64,000 nucleotides of DNA from Prorocentrum cordatum (taxonomy: Eukaryota > Sar > Dinophyceae > Prorocentrales > Prorocentraceae). The stretch covers positions 697,472 through 761,471 of the forward strand of contig CAUYUJ010017627.1 in assembly GCA_963575745.1 (NCBI GenBank), given 5' to 3'. The notes under the pieces were generated by a model that did no database searches, was not told the DNA's origin, and saw only the letters and a list, made by a program, of their open reading frames with translations. Positions 42,990 to 53,584 of this stretch are shown here, in pieces. A program made the translations under genes and the position numbers. Position 1 is the stretch's first letter, and each line of letters opens with the position of its first letter.

Positions 42990-44320
42990 CCGATGAGCTC
43001 TTCGAGGAGATCTACGTTGGCCACGACGAGATCTACTTGGTGGACTGGTGGGGCATTCCCATCGTGGGGCAACCTCCACATTGACTTCGTTGAGGATTTC
43101 CACGCACCCGCCGATTCGGACCATGAGATGGCGGGGGCACCTGCGGACTCTGCCATGATACCAGCAACAGAAGGAGCTACAATTGATGCTCCAGCCGCAG
43201 ATCATATATACGGAGGTACCTACGACGACGATCCTCTGCGGGGGAACCCGCGCGATGCTGGTGACCTTTCCGAGCGTGTCTAATATGAGCTCGACGCGCG
43301 AAGGCTCTCACTTCACGTCTGCAATGCATGACTGGTCCACCAGCCGCCGACTCTGGAGGCGGGTGCATCGCAATGATGACGACGAGGACGTTTGGGAAGC
43401 TGAGACTCATCACCCACAGCGCCATGGGCGGAGTCATTCGCGCGGGCTTTCGCGCGCCCGCTCCAGTGGCGCACGGCGCCCACATCCTGCTGATACGAGA
43501 ATTACCAAAACTCCACCCAGCAGGGAACGCTCGCGGGGAAACCCGCCTCAGAACGATGATCACCCAGGCGAGCGCGAAGGCCAGGGCCCACAGCGTCTCG
43601 CCAGCGACGAAGATCATGGGCTGGCTCGCCAATATGTTTCAGCAGTACTGGCTCAGCCAAGGCTGGGCCGAGCACGACATCCGCCTTTGTTATTCACCCC
43701 GCAATGTTACGCGGGATGATCGTGGCAAGATCGTCCGCGCCAACCGAGGTTCTGGCATTAAGTTGGCCCCCGCGCTTGACAGGGGGGACGCGCGAAGGGC
43801 CATCATGAGCGATCGAGAAGAATGCCAGCGACAGGTCTGCAGCTATGAACATGTTGCAGACCACAGTCCAGACTGTTCAATGGGGCGTCTTTCATCAAGC
43901 ACCAATTTTGAGAGGACGCCGTGGGTTTGGTCTCATGGAGGAGGTTTGGGCCGTAATCCCGATCCGACTCGCAACCCTCTTGGGCGATGTTTGACCAAAT
44001 AAGGTTATCAGCCGCTCACTGAAGACGAGGCCAAGCGCGTCGAACAGAAGTGGAAGAACCTCGATGAAGATCACCGCCTCGAGCGATACAACCGAGGATA
44101 TCATGAAATGACGACTGAGGCATCACCTGCGGGGCAACGCGCTTCTTCCTTTCATGCAGGTGTTGGTCGGCCGAAGGACGATATTTCAGAATGGCGACCT
44201 TGTCCATGCTGAGGCAGTTGGCCTTACTTCCGCTGTCCATGATCCAGAGTGAATTTAGTACAATGGTGCCGTACCATGCCAGAGAATTCGGATAGGTAGG
44301 CAACAAGGTACTGTGCAAGA
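42990..44320 (+). pseudogene. Unrecognised coding-like segment 1 (copia copy 2)
   Basis: Successive plus-strand frames at 42993-43283, 43183-43719 and 43328-44002 each cover part of the stretch. Readable patches are MAGAPADSAM (a hairpin copy), WLANMFQQYWLSQGWAEHDI and DREECQRQVCSYEHVADHSP. No domain is recognised. The latter two patches look like real protein rather than repeat. Four hairpin copies lie here (43131, 43238, 43533, and a weak one at 44129). Confidence 0.4.
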
Positions 44321-45725
44321 TGCCCGATGGACGATACAGGTTGGACTGTAAAGACAGGGCTAACATCAAGAACAGGCCACTTGACAGGCCAAAGAGGAAT
44401 CCTAGTCCGGAGAGATCTCCATCGAGATATGCGGGGGAACCTGCGGCATCTTCAAGCGCGGGGGCACCCGCTGAGGAACCGCCCAGGGCATCGAATTCTC
44501 CGAAGAAGCGATCTGAGAAGGACGTCGCTCCATCCCCATCACCAAGTGCGCCGTGGTCACCAACTCCAGCGCCGCCTCTGCCAAGCAAGAGGACGGGCTC
44601 AGCAGAGGCCGACCCTGGAAGCAACATATCACGCTGACTCGCGGGAAAACCTGCCCGCAGACAGCGCTCCAGGGGGCAGCATTGGCCGCGGCAGCATCAG
44701 CGTTCCAAGGCAGCAGTGCGCCCGCGCCAGATGAACCTGCATGCGTGCGCTTCCCAACCCTTGCCAGGCTCTACAGGGGAGCTGGCCGGGCGCCATCATT
44801 GGAGCGCGCAACCAGGGCGCGCTCCTTTCAGCGAGATGGGGGTGAGAAGGCACTGCAGACTACATCAAAAGCACCAGGAGCGGCTCCGAACATCACCGGG
44901 CGCCAGTGCTATGACATCCGCGAAAAGGAGAAGTCATCCGAGAGTGCAAGCTTTACTGCAGCGCCAGCTGCGGCAGTGACCACTGCGGTGGCACCCGCTG
45001 AACCATCCTCTGCGTCTGCAGGGCAACCTGTTGCTATCCCTGAATCGGTAGAGGGAAGCAGGCGATTCTGGGAAACCCTGGGAACCTCCAATCAGATGAT
45101 GGTCAACCCAGCCTACAGGCCCCATACCGCTGACGACTCTGACCGATACAGGGCGGTACAATGCGATGTAGCATGTGCCGCCTCATGCGCTGATTACGGC
45201 GCTCTTGACCGCCAGCGCGCCAGCGTCATCTTGCGGAAAGAGCTCGCCCTCAGCTGTAGCTCCGAGGAGGAATACTTAGCGCAGATACTGCGTCAGGAGC
45301 ATATCAGCACGAAGCTTTCGAGCGAGCGCGACAGGCGTGGCTGCTCGGAGTGGCTCGCTACAGCCCTTCGGCACAAGCAATCCCACCGCGACTGGATCTC
45401 TCATCGGTTCATCGGCTGTGTCACCTCGTTTAACAGGTTCGACGGCTGGGCAGACCTCCGAGACCCGCTGGAAAATTGGCCGCCGAGGAACCACGAGGAC
45501 TGGCGCATTCATCACCTGGGCGCCATCGAGACATGCTTCCGACGCCGGCACCGGGCATATCAAGCACTGGCCGTGCTCAACAGATGCGAAATGAACGACG
45601 ACAACTCTGGCATGCAGAAGAATCTAAGTTATGCGGGGGGGCCTGCCCGGTGCATTTCTTGCGCCCCAGCAATGGGCGCAGCAATTCATACATCAGATGC
45701 CCAAAATCTCTGCACTCACGGGTAA
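44320..45725 (+). pseudogene. Unrecognised coding-like segment 2 (copia copy 2)
   Basis: A low-complexity part (44320-44640) reads SPSRYAGEPAASSSAGAPAE and is Pro/Ser/Ala-rich. A 390-codon frame (44553-45725) then has a globular-looking second half with SCSSEEEYLAQILRQEHIST, RHKQSHRDWISHRFIGCVTS and HHLGAIETCFRRRHRAYQAL. Six hairpin copies (44431, 44458, 44641, 44985, 45018, 45633) fall at frame position 1 and encode AGxPA. Function unknown; it sits where copia elements normally have nothing. Confidence 0.5.
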
Positions 45726-46218
45726 CAGTCCTGAACGAACCGGGAGCGCCATGCTACTTCATCCACGGTGCGCAATGGGTAAACGCCCCGAACGTACTAC
45801 ACATTGGTCTGTCTTGCCGCAGTGAGGACAGCCCCAAAAGGAATGGCAGGCAGATGATTCACGGATTCCCATATTTACATGGAGATGGGCGGATTCAACC
45901 AGGCCTGCGGATGGAGCTGGAGTTTTGGTGAGCCTCAAGAACTTACTTCGCGACGACATCCCTCTCTGGCGGTCTGCCAACGACGTCGGCATGTCGCCGG
46001 GTATCAACGGCAGGATTCCGCCAAGTCACATTGTTCGACGCCTTGGCATCAAGCCTAACAATGTCCAGTGCAAATTCGATCGAGTTGGGCAGGCTTGGGT
46101 CAACGAGTTGTATAGTGAAGACAACAAGCGGGGTGACCTGCACGGTCTCAATCCTGTACCAATGGGATGATATGAATGTTGACACGGTGCTTCCACACTG
46201 CAAGGATGGAGTGCTCTT
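45726..46218 (+). other. Spacer between coding-like segments
   Basis: Short frames on both strands. One plus frame (45925-46170) reads GISPGINGRIPP-like sequence, MSPGINGRIPPSHIVRRLGI. No hairpin copies and no domain are seen. Confidence 0.35.
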
Positions 46219-47432
46219 ATGATATTTTACAGTCTCAATGTGACTATTACGACACCTTCGGCGCATGTAGAACATGCTTGTAATTTCGCGCTGCAAGATG
46301 CGCATCAAGATGGGGCACCTGCGGGGGGCTCGGATGGGTCATGGATCCAAGCTCCGAGTGCTGACCTCTCTGGCATGGCATCCAGCGGCGCTGCGCTGGA
46401 CGACGGATTTTATGCGAGCGACCCGAGGCGCAGCCGGGCGCAGCAGTTGCCTGTGCTCGCGGGGCCACCCGCCGCATTCGCACCCACGAGCAGGGCCGAA
46501 ACCCCGTTCCGCACTTCGCAGAGTGCTGGGATCACCAACAATTTGCAGGCCAGACTCCAGAGCATCTGGATGGACCCTCAACTTTGCCTAGCCTCGCAGG
46601 CCACATCGCCATGTGCATCTCCGCTGGCGGGGCAACCTGCCACTGCAGATCAGGAGGCTGCCGCGGGGCAGCATCAGTGGATGCACGGGCAGATGCGTGA
46701 GGCCATGGAGAACATGAGGCGCGATGGAATTGACCTTCCGAACGCCAACTGGACTCCGCCCTGGGGGCGCGTTCCAGATTCGAAACCATCGCCGGACCAT
46801 CCTAATCGATATGTAACATACCAGCATTTTTCAGTCATCCGATCTATGATCCGACGGCTGCTGAGAGGCCCGTGGCATCACTTATAAATGCGCCTGCGTG
46901 TCCCGATTATTATGCGCGGGCGATTGGTATTCCTCGGGTCAGTATCCAACCCGAAAGCCTTTACGTCCGGGCGACCGCCGATGATTTCTATATGTCCCAG
47001 CTGACGCGGGGAGCTGGATACGAGTCCGGCATCCCAGGCCGGGTGCCCCATTATGGGCACTTGGCAGCCCCCGTGGCCCAATTCGTGAATCAACGCGGTC
47101 CAGAGCTGATGACACCTACATCGATAGGGGAGCTGCGCCCCGAGATATTGGCCATCCTCCAGGCGCAGCAGGCCAACCTCTCAATGCTACTGGCTCGCCA
47201 ACGACGCAATCAGGAGCGACAGCTACGTCGCATGATGAATCGTGCGGGAACGCCACCTGCTCATGCAGCTGCGGGGCAGCCCGCCATGAGTCTGTCAACG
47301 GCGGTTGTGATGGGATCAGTGCCTGCGGGCCACCAGTGGCACATGCAGCCCCACCGAGCCGATCTGAGATGGGAGAATCCACGCTTGATCGACAGTCGCG
47401 CATTAGGCCATCAGCAACGCCACTGGTCATAA
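46219..47432 (+). pseudogene. Unrecognised coding-like segment 3 (copia copy 2)
   Basis: Two overlapping frames, 46219-46887 (222 codons) and 46872-47432 (186 codons). The first is disordered and Ala/Gln/Pro-rich with AGPPAAF and AGQPATA hairpin peptides and a WMHGQMREAMENMRRDGIDL helix. The second ends in a basic coiled stretch QAQQANLSMLLARQRRNQER followed by hairpin peptides at 47244 and 47271. It leads directly into the RING-like segment. Confidence 0.45.
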
Positions 47433-48054
47433 GTGACTGTGATTTCACCAAGTGCGCCATCTGTTTTGAAGAGTTTGTATACCACGACAAGGTGTGGAGG
47501 CTTCTGTGTGGCCATATTTTGTCCATGCGCAGCGTTGCGATCGCGTAGCACACGCGCAGTTGGAGCGGCAGCTGGGAAGTGCTCCAAGTGAAGCACCATG
47601 CGCTGTTTGCCGAGGTGCAGGCCCCATCGCAGCTGAGTTTCACTATGCCCCTGCGGGGGCGCATGGGGAAATATCCCGCGGGGCAGATGAACTCGGATAC
47701 CTCCGTGAAGAGCTGAACCGCATCACGGCGATGATGACAGGCACTACAGCCACTGCAGAGCCGCCAGCTGCATCTGCAGGGCAACCTGCTGCGCCTCCCT
47801 ATGCGCGGCCGGACTCAATAGCTACGGCGCCAGCCACGGAAGTGCAAATGCTTCTGGTAGCCGAAGCAGCTACTGCAGGGGCACCTGCTGCAACGGCGCC
47901 AGCAGGGTTGCCTGCCATCGAGGCGGGGCTGACGCGCGTGGGCAGATCCACTGTGGCAAGCTCGCAGGGGCTTCGCGCGCCATATGGCAGTGCGCGGGGG
48001 AACACGCTACGCGCGCGCATGACAGGGCACGGCGAGTGCGCGCAGCAGCGCTAG
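47430..48054 (+). pseudogene. RING-H2 finger and following coiled segment (copia copy 2)
   Basis: KCAICFEEF (first Cys codon 47453) and WRLLCGH (47491-47511) give C-x2-C and C-x-H of a RING finger. A single frame change near 47517 then gives HAQRCDR and, at 47599-47610, CAVCRGAG, the last C-x2-C. All eight ligand positions are identifiable, with spacing close to RING-H2 ubiquitin ligases (the H-x2-C step is H-x3-C). The finger is followed by DELGYLREELNRITAMM, a short helix, and a tail with three hairpin peptides. RING-H2 domains usually recruit ubiquitin-conjugating enzymes. Confidence 0.65.
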
Positions 48055-48270
48055 TGCCATATCTGAGCGAGACATGCTGCACACGGTGTTGATGGTGAAT
48101 ACAGATGGCCAGATAACCGTGCGCGCAGACGAGGACACCCTTAAGAGCATTCCACTTGCTGAACAGTTTCCCTGCATGTACGGCGTGCACCCTTCTTCAT
48201 GGGTCTTCCAGAAGCACCCTATCACAGAAGAGGAGGCCAGGAGGTACGCGCACGTCTTTACATCTAGGTC
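48055..48270 (+). other. Short link before the protease
   Basis: A plus frame from 48074 reads MLHTVLMVNTDGQITVRADE and EQFPCMYGVHPSSWVFQKHP. It looks protein-like but no domain is recognised. Confidence 0.35.
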
Positions 48271-49200
48271 GTGGGATCAGCGGGCGCTGGATACCGGCGC
48301 CGCAAGGGCATGCGCGGCACGACGATGTCCGCTGTGCCGGGCATATTCTGTGAACGACATGAGTTAGCCATGGCAACGAACAGTGGAACCATGGTTGATG
48401 GAATGTTGGCTTCCCTACAGGACATTGGCAGCAATCTCAACATCATTGGTTTGAAGTCTGCGCAGACATTCGAGCGACCTTCACGCTCGCATGGTTGCGG
48501 CATCAAGAAGCTGGATCTGGCAAAGAGACAGTATGTGTCTGGAGTGCGGCATGGAGCCACCGTTTGCGACACGCTAATATATTGCAAAATTGCGCGCAAG
48601 GAAAGGGACGACTCCGCGGGGGCACCCGCAGTTGCCAGGCTAGACACCGATTCAGCCAATGTGGCAGAGGGATCTGGCGAGAATCTACCCGCAACCCTGA
48701 GATTCAGGGGCATGTCGAACATGCGCACTACCTTGATCTTTGAACAGGGACATGAAAAGATGGTCACCCCAGGTGCTGACAAGCATCGGCTCCTCCTTGG
48801 TAAAAGCGCCAGGGTGCTGGACTTGATCAAGACGCCATCAGGGCACCTGGCGATCAAGGTCGACGAGTGCGGGGTCGCCACAGAGGCGAATGGCTCGACG
48901 GCCTTTTCTGCCACGGCCAACCCTCCGTGCGAGGAGACACCCGTACTCATCGATGCGGAGCCGATGGCGGGGCAACTTGCGTCCAGCAGTGCGGGGGCAC
49001 CCCCTCCTAACGATGCCCACGCGCACATGGTGTCCCAGGTCGCCAGGGGCATCAGTATTTCCATCAACGAGGAGACGCTTTCCTACGCGATCCAGTCTAT
49101 GGCGAACAACGCCCTCAAGACCTGGTGCATGGTGGCAACCCCACACGTGCCGATCAGGACTTCGCCATGCGGAACTTGCAGGCGAAGGTCAATCGGGCTA
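48271..49200 (+). pseudogene. Aspartic protease region (copia copy 2)
   Basis: LASLQDIGSNLNIIGLKSAQ, with YVSGVRHGATVCDTLIYCKI downstream, matches the pattern of dinoflagellate copia proteases: D-[TS]-G-[AS], then a G-V-G-x-G-x-x-C segment. Here the active-site triad reads D-I-G-S, so the usual Thr/Ser is Ile. Then come LPATLRFRGMSNMRTTLIFE and PSGHLAIKVDEC, equivalent to the flap and C-terminal parts. Three hairpin copies (48616, 48967, 48991) encode SAGAPAV, MAGQLAS and SAGAPPP. Confidence 0.6.
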
Positions 49201-49858
49201 TATGAAGGCAGCAAGTGGGCGCCGCCCAAAACGCTGCGGGGCAACCCGCTGCATCGAGCGACTCTGCCGAGAAGTGCGACACCGTTATTTCGAGCAGTGG
49301 CTCAGGGGCCCGTGGCACGGGCGGCTGCACGCCCCCGTCGCTGGAAAATGAGCGACGGGGGCAGGCGCGCGCCACGGCCACTCGCGCTTGCCCAGACAGG
49401 CCGAACATTGAGGTGTTGTCTTCAGGCGCGGGGGCACCTGCATACGTTTCCCGGGCCCCAGCGCTGTGCGCCAGGGGCAGCGGCTGACCCGGTTGTGCGG
49501 CTGCCGCAGCTAAAGAATTGCCATTTCATCAGGATCATGTTTCGTGCGCTTGTCATTGAAGATAAACAGCTTGCGCTGGGCTCCGAGCTCGAGCCGTCTC
49601 ACGCACGCAGAGGTTATGACCTCTACTGGTACACCGTACTCGGGTGGCTTACTATAAGGGGATTACCAGCTACTGTGGGTGGTGACGCCCGCTGACTGGC
49701 ACGCGCGATTGCCTGGAAAGCGGGCGGGGCCACATTACCAGAGCATCCATAATTCGATGGTCAAAGCTCGGGCTCTTCGCATGTCCTCTGTATTTGTGGG
49801 ACCACCAGGATACTTTTAGGATTTAGGTGCTATACGCGATACAATTGAAGATTTAGGC
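49201..49858 (+). other. Hairpin-bearing linker after the protease
   Basis: The coding phase moves to another frame (49215-49487), which reads MGAAQNAAGQPAASSD and SSGAGAPAYVS, with hairpins at 49236 and 49428. From 49500 to 49860 there is no clear domain. Confidence 0.4.
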
Positions 49859-50640
49859 TTGCAGGTCATGCGTATGCGATGTTGCCACTTCGGTATGAAG
49901 TTCGAACGTTCGAGTCGTTTTCCTAGCGGTCGTACTTACAGGTGGCAACCACCTACACGCGCACCCCTACTAATCTGCGGACATTCGCATGCCAAACGGC
50001 AGGGGATTTTGCGCAATACGCAGAGCATGGGTTATATTGGCATGGTCAAGGCGCCCAGAGGGCGGAATGGCGAAACAAAACACTTGCTATCATGACTGCA
50101 AGGCTAATGGATGAAATAGACTGTCATAAAACAACGAGAATTATTTCAAGTGCTGTGCACCTCAGCGTAGACACACGAGTGGACAAAGGAGCTCGGACTT
50201 ACGTCCAGTTTCCCAAGAACGGCCTTCAACTGGATCATGTGGCACGCCAGGCTACGATGAACCCCGACGACAATACGAATTTAAAGGGCATCCAAGTTCA
50301 AGATCAAACTACCGGGTACATTTACAATGCACCATTACCAACCGGGGTGTCACGAACATTCGCACTCGATTGTATTGGGAGCCTCTGGCGCCAGTCTTCG
50401 GCAGCGAGGGGCAGCGACCACGCCCAAGGCGGGCTACGACCGTCGATGACGATCGTCTTCCCCCCCCTCGATTGAGCGTGGCCGCGCGCTACCCCCTATT
50501 CCCGAGTTCCCGACATTTACTTCACCCGATACTGAACAACAACAGGCAGCATTACCACCTGATGCCCGGACGAAGCAAAAGGAAAGGCAGAAAGTTGAGG
50601 AGCTGACATCAAACCACGCAAGATACCCAAGGTAGTCGAA
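49859..50640 (+). pseudogene. Copia Cys-rich region preceding integrase (copia copy 2)
   Basis: MRMRCCHFGMKFERSSRFPS then, after a frame change, MATTYTRTPTNLRTFACQTA and EHGLYWHGQGAQRAEWRNKT. Dinoflagellate copia polyproteins commonly have a C-x-F-G-[ML]-K segment followed by a C-x-C-x-x-x-H-x-x-x-W-x-G pattern upstream of the integrase, which these pieces resemble. 50160-50475 continues with no known domain. Confidence 0.45.
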
Positions 50641-50910
50641 GACGGCAGCGACGACTGCGGCGAGGACCTGAAGGGCCTCGGGCGTGGGGCTTACTACACC
50701 GACGCCCCCCTCGATACCGACAGTGACGAAGATGAGGGAAGCTTCATCACGCGTGCCAGCGGGGTTCTCTGCGGATGCACATGCCGATGTGTGCTCCATG
50801 ATCCCAATTTTGTTATGGACGACAACAGGGTAGACGCGCTGGGGGAATATCGCAGTTAGCCTTCAGCCGAGGTTTATCCTGCGGGGGCAACCTCGACAAA
50901 CGTTCCTATC
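50641..50910 (+). other. Acidic linker without recognised domain
   Basis: Short frames only. A degenerate hairpin copy, GCGGGGGCAACCTC, lies at 50881-50894. Confidence 0.35.
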
Positions 50911-51362
50911 TTGACCATAGAAGCAAGGCGGTCCAGGACGCAGTTATGCGCTACCTGGATGTGTTCTTCGTCAACGTTGTCATATTACAACCCAACTGCA
51001 GAACAACTGGACTGCCGTCCTACTCCAATTCTAAGGTCAATTTCGACACGTGGTGTGAACACCACAAAGAAGACTTTCCACACATCAAGGTATGTGGAAG
51101 GTTGCCGCGCGTCAAAGTGACCTCCGACGGTTTTACTCTCGAGGACAACCAGTGGGTGGGTACTTTGGTGGGTGATATACCACTATGGATTACATTGGCC
51201 AACCGCGAAGGCACGTGCAAAGCCAACATGGACATATGGTCCACGGGTTCTCGACACTTCCATGGGGTACGAGTACGCAAAGCTACTGAGATAATTGCCA
51301 ACCACCGTATTTTGTTAAAGCCCTTCGAGAGAAAACTGTGCAAGGGCCATCATCAGCATTAG
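50911..51362 (+). pseudogene. Copia conserved region, LQPxCR type (copia copy 2)
   Basis: A 138-codon frame has FFVNVVILQPNCRTTGLPSY then WCEHHKEDFPHIKVCGRLPR. The pairing of L-Q-P-x-C-R with W-x-x-x-x-x-E-D-x-x-H-I is a shape I associate with dinoflagellate copia proteins upstream of the integrase. The function of the region is unknown. Confidence 0.4.
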
Positions 51363-51416
51363 CATGCATCGGTTTGTGACAAGGAACTGGCCAGGGCGGC
51401 CCAATATACTCTGAAG

Positions 51417-51975
51417 ATGCAGTCCATCTTCGCCGAAGCAGTTCAAATGGCACGTGACATGTTCCTAGTAAAGCATGACCCTTTTCATGACCATCATCCA
51501 GCATCTTCTCTCGTCACGAACATGCGAGGATCCGATTTCGATGACCCAAATATCCGTCGGTCGGCACCCTGCCGGATCGATCATGAGACCGCCCTTAGGA
51601 GGATGGGGATGTCCATCGTGCAAGGACAACGTCAACATGCATTCCCCTTTCACGACAGGTACCCTAAACATTGTAGGTGGTACGACAAGGAGGATCACCA
51701 TTGTGAATACCCAAGCTGCAAGAAGAACTACGGTCAGGCTGAATCTGGTCACCTACGCACGCCTGACATGTAAGTTTGCCAAACAGTGGAAACTGCCTGA
51801 CGACCACGAACAGGAGCCTCGGGCTCCTGCCGAGCCGGCAGCGCCACCGCCTGCGGCGGCAGCTGCATCCTAGCCTCCCAGCAAATGGCGCGGCCACGAG
51901 CTCCGAGGCCTGGCCCCCGAGCGGGACCGACAGCTTGCACCAGCAGCCGCGACATCACAGTAGGCAGACACGCCG
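51417..51975 (+). pseudogene. Zinc-rich segment upstream of integrase (copia copy 2)
   Basis: Two frames share the region. One gives GWGCPSCKDNVNMHSPF. The other gives HCRWYDKEDHHCEYPSCKKN and GQAESGHLRTP. Closely spaced Cys/His pairs resemble the integrase-proximal zinc motifs of these elements. The end is Pro/Ala-rich (APAEPAAPPPAAAAAS). Confidence 0.45.
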
Positions 51976-52280
51976 CTGAACCGGCTGCGGGGCAACCTGC
52001 CTCGAGCGGAGCTGGCAGCTCGGACGATCACAGACGGCTACCACAGATAGTGGCTTGACGAGGTCGACGGCAAGGAGGGGGTCCATTTCCACCACCACCC
52101 TGCGGGTGACCCTGCTGCTCGTCCAAGACTTCCAGACTGGCCAAGGTTCGATGTACAGATTAGTCTACAAAACCTTCGCAGCCTTGATCCAAGCGCGATA
52201 GCACGCGAGTTGCGAAAATTGCGTTTGCGGTGGTTCCACGGCCAAGAGCTCATGATGACTCGTCTAAGCCGAGGCTGATC
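51976..52280 (+). pseudogene. GAG-pre-integrase-like domain (copia copy 2)
   Basis: One frame reads LPDWPRFDVQISLQNLRSLD then ARELRKLRLRWFHGQELMMT and RLSRG. L-R-K-L-H-x-R-W-x-H and a following M-x-x-x-L-x-x-x-G are hallmarks of the pre-integrase zinc region of this copia group. The His/Trp positions are mostly kept. Two hairpin copies are present (51987 encoding AGQPA, 52102 encoding AGDPA). Confidence 0.6.
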
Positions 52281-52316
52281 TGGACAACGTCAGGTTGAGC
52301 CTGATAATGGGCGTCT

Positions 52317-52860
52317 GTGCTACACGTCGGGAGTGCAGGGCTTGGGATAAGCCAGGGCATGCCGTTATGCCGTCCGTTGCGCTACCTGGCAAGCGAACGC
52401 GATCTGATGTTTTACAAACAGGGACAGAATATATTTCAGATAATCGATCGCTGCGTTCGATATGGTGTTGGAATAGAGATGCCCGATAAAACTATGACCC
52501 GCATCGTCGATGCGTATCATTAAGGCTGGATGCAGTTCTGACCTGCCAAAGTATTCCGATTGGGGAGGTGCACTTAACAACGACACCGCAAAGGCAGTCT
52601 TTAAGACGAAGGGCACTGAGCTGAGGATACGCGCGCGTGGACAACACGCTGCGACAATTGAAGCCATAATTGGCATACTACGACACTTACTTCACGCCGT
52701 GGAGGCTGGGCCCAACAGGTTAGACATACCTCTTGTGTTCACACGCCGACCGCATGAAGCCTTACGTGCCGCCAACGCGTTCACATTTTACAACGAGGTG
52801 TCTCCACGCAACGCACCTTTTAAACGGCACCGAGCGATGCCGCCCGACCTGCCTGTTCTG
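52317..52860 (+). pseudogene. Integrase catalytic core (copia copy 2)
   Basis: ERDLMFYKQGQNIFQIIDRC supplies the first catalytic Asp (in the second position of the D-L-M-F motif). After a frame change near 52510, KYSDWGGALNNDTAKAVF supplies the second Asp, in the S-D-x-x-G context. RARGQHAATIEAIIGILRHL supplies the catalytic Glu in the Q-H-A-x-x-I-E motif. The D-D-E triad is thus still readable, but the domain is split between two frames, with intermediate parts lost. Confidence 0.72.
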
Positions 52861-53584
52861 GGCCACGAACAGCAGACGGAAACGACCCACCAGTCTCGAG
52901 AACAGAGTATCCGCTTGGTAAGCATTGAGTCTATGATTAAAGCCATTGCAGCAGCTCAAACCAATCGTGCACTACGGACCAAAACTGCGATGCTTGGTTT
53001 GCACTACTATGTCGAAGGAGATCTAGTTGCTTACCATCGCTCCAGTGCTACAAACAACTGATGGGGTGACTGGAATTGACTTCTCCCGGCCGTAAGCAAC
53101 GATCCCGACAAGGGGTCAAGTCGTCAAAAAGAGTGGGGGACAGCGATGTACAAGCCCAGCGCGGCGACGCACGACATTCACTATATGTCGAAGCCTTTTA
53201 TCGAACGAGAAATTGGCCCAGACAACGCAGCGCCACGGTCTGCGTTGGCATTCGTAGCCAGTCTACCTGCGGGGCGACCTGCTATGACCTGTGGCTGCGC
53301 TCCAGATGACAAGTGCGAGCCGACTGTCTCCTAAGGTACATTTCGTTCTTCAATGTCTCATCAGGAATTTCTTTTGCATCGAGAACGTGGTCTCCGTCAG
53401 GTTAGCTAATCGCATTCACGAGCTACCTCGGGTTGCTTATGCGGACAGTTGTACAATGGTGCACTATGACAACGAAGTGAACCAAGGCTTCCACTATTAC
53501 GAAGCCGAAGGCGCTGCCTTAACAGACATGCGATACAACTGGTCCAGCACATTCGAGGGTCATCCAGCGCCTGAAGCCCACTAA
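52860..53584 (+). pseudogene. Integrase C-terminal region and linker (copia copy 2)
   Basis: LHYYVEGDLVAYHRSS aligns with YRDGDLVYYHRP of copy 1. The following W-G-D-W-N stands for the W-G-G-W-S-G-P of copy 1 after a stop. SLPAGRPAMTCG marks a hairpin copy at 53269. The linker VHFVLQCLIRNFFCIENVVS and MVHYDNEVNQGFHYYEAEGA aligns with copy 1 at 14418-14610. Confidence 0.65.

Noticed and set aside
46309-46322. GATGGGGCACCTGC as another hairpin copy
   Set aside because: Stem positions 2 and 3 do not pair, so it was not counted.
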